Below are positions 5,900 to 8,516 of a stretch of DNA of 8,516 nucleotides, piece by piece (the first letter of the stretch is position 1; every line of letters begins with the position of its first letter). Both the position numbers and the translations under genes were made by a program. The notes beneath the pieces are model-generated. The model was not told where the DNA came from, searched no databases, and was given only the letters and a program-made list of their open reading frames with translations. Source of the DNA: Mycobacterium sp. (GTDB lineage: Bacteria > Actinomycetota > Actinomycetes > Mycobacteriales > Mycobacteriaceae); NCBI GenBank assembly GCA_028706695.1, contig JAQTVU010000052.1, positions 1-8,516 on the forward strand, in the 5' to 3' direction.

Positions 5900-5929
5900 A
5901 ATTTACCGCGCGCAGTAGCCAAATGTCGA
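5900..5929 (-). promoter_or_regulatory. Putative fbpB promoter
   Basis: On the reverse strand TCGACA (5924-5929) and TAAATT (5900-5905) are separated by 18 nt, a good sigma-A-like pair. Transcription would start near 5893, giving a leader of about 33 nt before the fbpB ATG. The assignment is from the sequence only. Confidence 0.4.
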
Positions 5930-5930
5930 T

Positions 5931-5950
5931 TGAGACGCGACGGCGTCTCA
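5931..5950. promoter_or_regulatory. 8-bp-arm perfect inverted repeat beside the fbpB promoter
   Basis: TGAGACGC-GACG-GCGTCTCA, the cleanest hairpin noticed in the window. It abuts the proposed fbpB -35, as an activator or repressor site would. On the plus strand it is followed by GTTTTGTTT (5951-5959), the shape of an intrinsic terminator for a transcript coming from the fbpB side. Either role, or both, is possible. Confidence 0.45.
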
Positions 5951-6217
5951 GTTTTGTTTCGCTTCCCCCGCCGGTTCTCCGGTGTCGCGGGAAGGTCAGC
6001 GCAAACCCGGGCACGAAGGTCCATGACCCCGGGAAAACAGCTATGCACCGGTATCGACGGGCGGGACGCGGGCCCAACCTCGTACCGCACCGATCACCGG
6101 GGAGGCCGGTCCCGCTCCGAATCGCCCCGCTGCGCCTGAACTGCGAGTTTGTGGGGGATCGTCGGCCAGTGCGGCCGGACTCACATCGACCGCGTAGGCT
6201 CTCACGGGGCAAGCCGA

Positions 6218-6250
6218 CGGAGGCCACACGGAGGCCACACGGGGGCCACG
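6218..6250. repeat. Three tandem 11-bp units
   Basis: CGGAGGCCACA occurs twice exactly (6218-6228, 6229-6239), then once more as CGGGGGCCACG with two changes. The period is about one helical turn. It lies 104 bp before the DUF7159 start. Confidence 0.6.
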
Positions 6251-6342
6251 TGGTCCGGTCCGTTCCGGCTCTCGACGAACCAGCGCACCGACGGATTGGG
6301 TGCGTCGTTGTGGACGAGGGCAGCGGCGACCCGGGAATGATT

Positions 6343-6348
6343 GAGGTG
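6343..6348 (+). promoter_or_regulatory. Ribosome-binding site that supports a TTG start
   Basis: GAGGTG ends 5 nt before the TTG at 6354. No in-frame ATG or GTG is as well placed, so it decides the start of the DUF7159 gene. Confidence 0.5.
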
Positions 6349-6353
6349 CAAAT

Positions 6354-7481
6354 TTGGACACGGTTCTAGGGCTATCGGTGACGGCGACCGCCGTCGGATG
6401 GGTTCTCGTCGAGGGGCGCAACGCCGACGGCGCCATCCTTGACCACGCGGAGTTGGCGCTGTGCCCGGGCCGCGGCGTGCGCGCCGTGACTATTGCAGAG
6501 CAGGTAGAAGCCGAGGTATTGCGCGTAGAGGCGATGGCGGCCGCCGATGGTCGGCGGCTGCGCGTGATCGGAGTGACCTGGAGTGATGACGCCTCCGCGG
6601 CGGCCGCGCTGTTGTTGGAAGCGTTGACCGACGCGGGTTTCGACAACCTCGTGCCGGTGCGGATGCTCGAAGCCGTCGAGACCCTGGCCCGGGCCCTCGC
6701 GCCGGTCGTCGGCTACGAGCAGACCGCGGTGTGCATCCTTGAGCCCGAGTGCGCCACGGTCGTCATGGTTGACACCCAGGACGGTGAGACGCAAACCGCC
6801 GCCAAGCAGGTGCGCGGCGGATTCGACGCACTAATGCGCTGGTTGACCGGGATGTACGCGCGCGACGGGTGGCGTCCCGGCGGGGTCGTCGTCGCCGGCG
6901 CGGACGATGAACTCAGCGGATTCTCGCGGCAACTGGAAAAGGCTTTGCCGGTGCCGGTTTTCGCGCAAACGATGGTCCATGTCACGGTCGCCCGGGGCGC
7001 GGCGCTGACCGCGGCGCGAAGCACGGAGTTCACCGACGAGCAGCTGGTGCCGCACACCGCCGAGCCCGCCGCGGTGCCCCCGCGTCCTGGGCAGTTGTCC
7101 TATGCCGGGGCCATGACCGCATTGGCCGCCGCTGCGATCACCTTCGTCACCTCCCTGTCTGTGGCCGTGGGCATCTGGCTGGCTCCGGAAAGCGGGCCCG
7201 CAACGACCAAGCACGTCGTGCATGCATCGACCCCGCAAGTCGCACAGGCGGTTGCCCCGGTGATCGCACCGCCACCCGACGCCGCATCGCCCGCACCAAC
7301 GCCGAAAGCGCCCGCCTACGAACCCCCGGTTGCCAAGCCGGGAGCGCCGGAACAGCAGCAGGCCGATGCCGGCGAGCGGCAACCGGCCCCGGAAAGCTGG
7401 CAGCCGTATCTGACCAGGATGCTGGAGCACATTCCCGGCGATGCCGGCGATCCGGGGCAGCAACCCGCGGAACAGCCTTGA
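6354..7481 (+). CDS. DUF7159-type membrane-anchored mycobacterial protein (Rv1887-like)
   Basis: 375 residues from a TTG at 6354. Residues 1-240 form a soluble, presumably cytoplasmic domain: LGLSVTATAVGWVLVEG at the start, a strand around 124-140 (TAVCILEPECATVVMVD), and GGVVVAGADDE at 177-187. One membrane helix follows at about 252-277. The last 98 residues are a Pro/Ala/Gln-rich tail, probably outside the membrane, ending with a more ordered WQPYLTRMLEHIPGD. The N-terminal strand pattern and the later VVVAG segment resemble an actin/Hsp70-type (ASKHA) fold, but the usual phosphate-binding Asp-Gly-Thr residues are absent, so ATP binding is doubtful. The family is mycobacterial with no assigned function that I know. 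Position and orientation beside fbpB and a similar length match my memory of Rv1887. It is divergent from fbpB and convergent with the YceI gene. Confidence 0.82.
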   Translation: MDTVLGLSVTATAVGWVLVEGRNADGAILDHAELALCPGRGVRAVTIAEQVEAEVLRVEAMAAADGRRLRVIGVTWSDDASAAAALLLEALTDAGFDNLVPVRMLEAVETLARALAPVVGYEQTAVCILEPECATVVMVDTQDGETQTAAKQVRGGFDALMRWLTGMYARDGWRPGGVVVAGADDELSGFSRQLEKALPVPVFAQTMVHVTVARGAALTAARSTEFTDEQLVPHTAEPAAVPPRPGQLSYAGAMTALAAAAITFVTSLSVAVGIWLAPESGPATTKHVVHASTPQVAQAVAPVIAPPPDAASPAPTPKAPAYEPPVAKPGAPEQQQADAGERQPAPESWQPYLTRMLEHIPGDAGDPGQQPAEQP

Positions 7482-7624
7482 CCCGTCAGCCGCTGCGGGC
7501 GGCCATGCCGTAGTGGTTCTGCGTGAACGCGGGTTGGCCTTCGCGATCGCCCACGGGTCGCGCATGGTCGCGCTCGCGCCCTCGTCGCAACGAATCATTG
7601 CCTGTACGCGGCATTTCCGGGGCC

Positions 7625-7640
7625 GTTTCGATATCGGAAC
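7625..7640. other. 16-bp near-perfect palindrome between convergent genes
   Basis: GTTTCGATATCGGAAC is a palindrome apart from one pair (T/G). It lies 10 bp beyond the YceI stop in the 169-bp gap between two converging genes. There is no loop and no T-run, so it is not a normal terminator; a dimeric protein site is possible. Confidence 0.25.
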
Positions 7641-7650
7641 AAGACGTTAC

Positions 7651-8214
7651 CTAGGCGAGGCGACGATCTTCGCCCTTGGCGTGAACCGCGGTGAACGACA
7701 CCGTCACGTCGTCGACGACCTGTATCGAGCCCATCGACATCGAATACGGCTTGATGCCGTAGTCGGACTGGCGGACGCCGGATTCGGCAGACATTCGCCA
7801 CATGTCGCCGAGGTCTTCGGTGCGCAGATCGACCGAGTGCTCCCGCGTTTTGCCCCGAAGGCGAAGCCTGCCGATAAGGCGATACCCGTTGGCCGTCCTT
7901 TCGATCGTGTCCGCGGTGAAACGAATCTCGGGAAACTTGCTGGCGTCCAACGACTTCAGCGCGTTCATCCGCACCAGGGCTTTCTCCGGGCCGGATAACC
8001 TGTTGAGCCCGCCCTCACCGTGCAACACCTGGAAGGAATCCGTCTCGACGGAAAGCTCCGCGCCGACCGGCTCGCCGCCGGCCCAGTTCACCATGGCGTG
8101 CCATCGGCTCATCGCAATGGTCAGCCGATGGCCCATTCGCGCGGCCCAACCCGTCACGCCGGTCCGAATCTGCAGCTCACCGTCGGATGCGTCCAGCGCC
8201 CAGGCGTCGGTCAT
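7651..8214 (-). CDS. YceI-family lipocalin-like protein, cytoplasmic form
   Basis: 187 residues from ATG 8214 (MTDAWALDASDGELQIRTGV). YceI proteins are beta-barrel, lipocalin-like proteins that bind isoprenoid or other lipophilic ligands. Visible landmarks are the opening W-x-L-D, the GHRLTIAM strand, the VETDSFQV segment, KSLDASKFPEIRFTA (the classic d-x-x-x-FPxIxF motif), RLRLRGKTREHSVDL, and the closing QSDYGIKPYSMSMGSIQVVDDV. There is no signal peptide, unlike the E. coli periplasmic YceI, so it should be cytoplasmic, as with many actinobacterial members. Its ligand is unknown. No Shine-Dalgarno is present. It is alone on its strand, with the DUF7159 gene converging from the left. Confidence 0.87.
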   Translation of the reverse strand: MTDAWALDASDGELQIRTGVTGWAARMGHRLTIAMSRWHAMVNWAGGEPVGAELSVETDSFQVLHGEGGLNRLSGPEKALVRMNALKSLDASKFPEIRFTADTIERTANGYRLIGRLRLRGKTREHSVDLRTEDLGDMWRMSAESGVRQSDYGIKPYSMSMGSIQVVDDVTVSFTAVHAKGEDRRLA

Positions 8215-8220
8215 AGATTG

Positions 8221-8226
8221 ACTGTA
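8221..8226 (-). promoter_or_regulatory. -10 element of a probably leaderless YceI transcript
   Basis: Reverse-strand TACAGT (TANNNT type) ends 6 nt before the A of the ATG at 8214, so transcription should begin at the start codon itself. Leaderless mRNAs are common in mycobacteria, and the lack of a ribosome-binding site agrees. The -35 is not clear. Confidence 0.45.
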
Positions 8227-8516
8227 ACCACGTGGCCAGCACGGTACGGTAACGCGCGCGTCCTTGCTGCAACGCCGCGTAGCCCTCGGCAGCCTGCGCC
8301 GAGGCGGCCTTCCCCAATCCACGCCCGCATGCCCGAGAATAGCCGAAACACGTTACCTTCCAGGGTCGCCCGCGCCCCGATCCGAACGGTTCGATGTGTG
8401 GGCATGCGGTTACCTTGGCGCGCCACAAGTCATTTCGCTGACACGCCGGTGTGGTCATCGACCTGCCGGTGCTTGATCCCGTTCAGTCGTCCGCAGCCGC
8501 TCGGCTTTTCGGCCGA
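8227..8516. other. Right-end region upstream of the YceI gene, no gene seen
   Basis: Open frames here are short and have no recognisable protein features. Inverted repeats visible are CCTCGGC-7 nt-GCCGAGG (8284-8304), the 10-bp palindrome TGGCGCGCCA (8416-8425), and TCGGC-6 nt-GCCGA at the extreme end (8501-8516). None has a T-run. A gene may begin or end just outside the window. Confidence 0.4.

Larger units (their letters stand above)
5960..6353. other. Gene-free stretch between fbpB and the DUF7159 gene
   Basis: About 390 bp with no convincing gene on either strand. It contains an 11-bp tandem repeat (6218-6250) and must carry the promoter of the rightward gene, but I see no clear -10/-35 pair. 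Confidence 0.4.

Noticed and set aside
4844..6139. 431-codon rightward ORF opposite fbpB
   Set aside because: Complement of the fbpB reading frame; the reverse strand carries the complete Ag85B protein.
1573..7659. 12-mer GTTACCTAGGCG shared by the TSUP gene and the gap before the YceI gene
   Set aside because: Length is within chance expectation and one copy lies in ordinary coding sequence.
3349..8453. 13-mer ACACGCCGGTGTG at both 3349-3361 and 8441-8453
   Set aside because: A single shared 13-mer is expected by chance in a GC-rich 8.5-kb sequence, and the flanks do not match.
8177..8458. 93-codon reverse ORF upstream of the YceI gene
   Set aside because: No ribosome-binding site, no recognisable features, and it overlaps the YceI start in another frame.

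Overview
The window looks like chromosomal DNA of a slow-growing Mycobacterium. It is GC-rich with strong G/C at third codon positions. It carries an antigen 85 mycolyltransferase that matches Ag85B along its whole length, an RpfC-type resuscitation-promoting factor, and a cytochrome P450 closely resembling M. tuberculosis CYP140 (Rv1880c). I did no database search; family and orthologue names come from remembered motifs and sequences. The species is not fixed.

Layout, left to right. (1) 1-585 (-): class I SAM-dependent methyltransferase, cut by the left edge. (2) 586-887: divergent intergenic region with a repressor-type inverted repeat over the methyltransferase promoter, a gene-like remnant joined to a copied piece of the methyltransferase, and stem-loops ahead of the next gene. 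(3) 888-1684 (+): TauE/SafE (TSUP) permease broken by a one-base deletion. (4) 1761-3077 (-): cytochrome P450 of the CYP140 family. (5) 3078-3365: a possible 66-residue ORF and a hairpin plus tandem repeat just after rpfC. (6) 3366-3776 (-): rpfC. (7) 3777-4346: no recognisable gene, but one strongly structured segment. (8) 4347-4733 (-): small one-TM actinobacterial membrane protein with a doubtful N-terminus. (9) 4868-5860 (-): fbpB. (10) 5861-6353: fbpB promoter, a strong hairpin and an 11-bp tandem repeat. (11) 6354-7481 (+): DUF7159-type membrane-anchored protein, apparently the Rv1887 counterpart. (12) 7651-8214 (-): YceI-family protein with a promoter that looks leaderless. (13) 8227-8516: no gene seen.

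The backbone cyp140 - rpfC - fbpB - DUF7159 follows the order Rv1880c / Rv1884c / Rv1886c / Rv1887 of M. tuberculosis. The genes lying between them there (lppE, Rv1882c, Rv1883c and the secreted chorismate mutase Rv1885c) are absent. The theme is the cell envelope: RpfC cleaves peptidoglycan, Ag85B attaches mycolates to arabinogalactan and trehalose, and two further genes encode membrane proteins of unknown role. The left third (methyltransferase and broken permease) looks like accessory DNA undergoing decay. I found no CRISPR array, tRNA, rRNA or intact mobile element.
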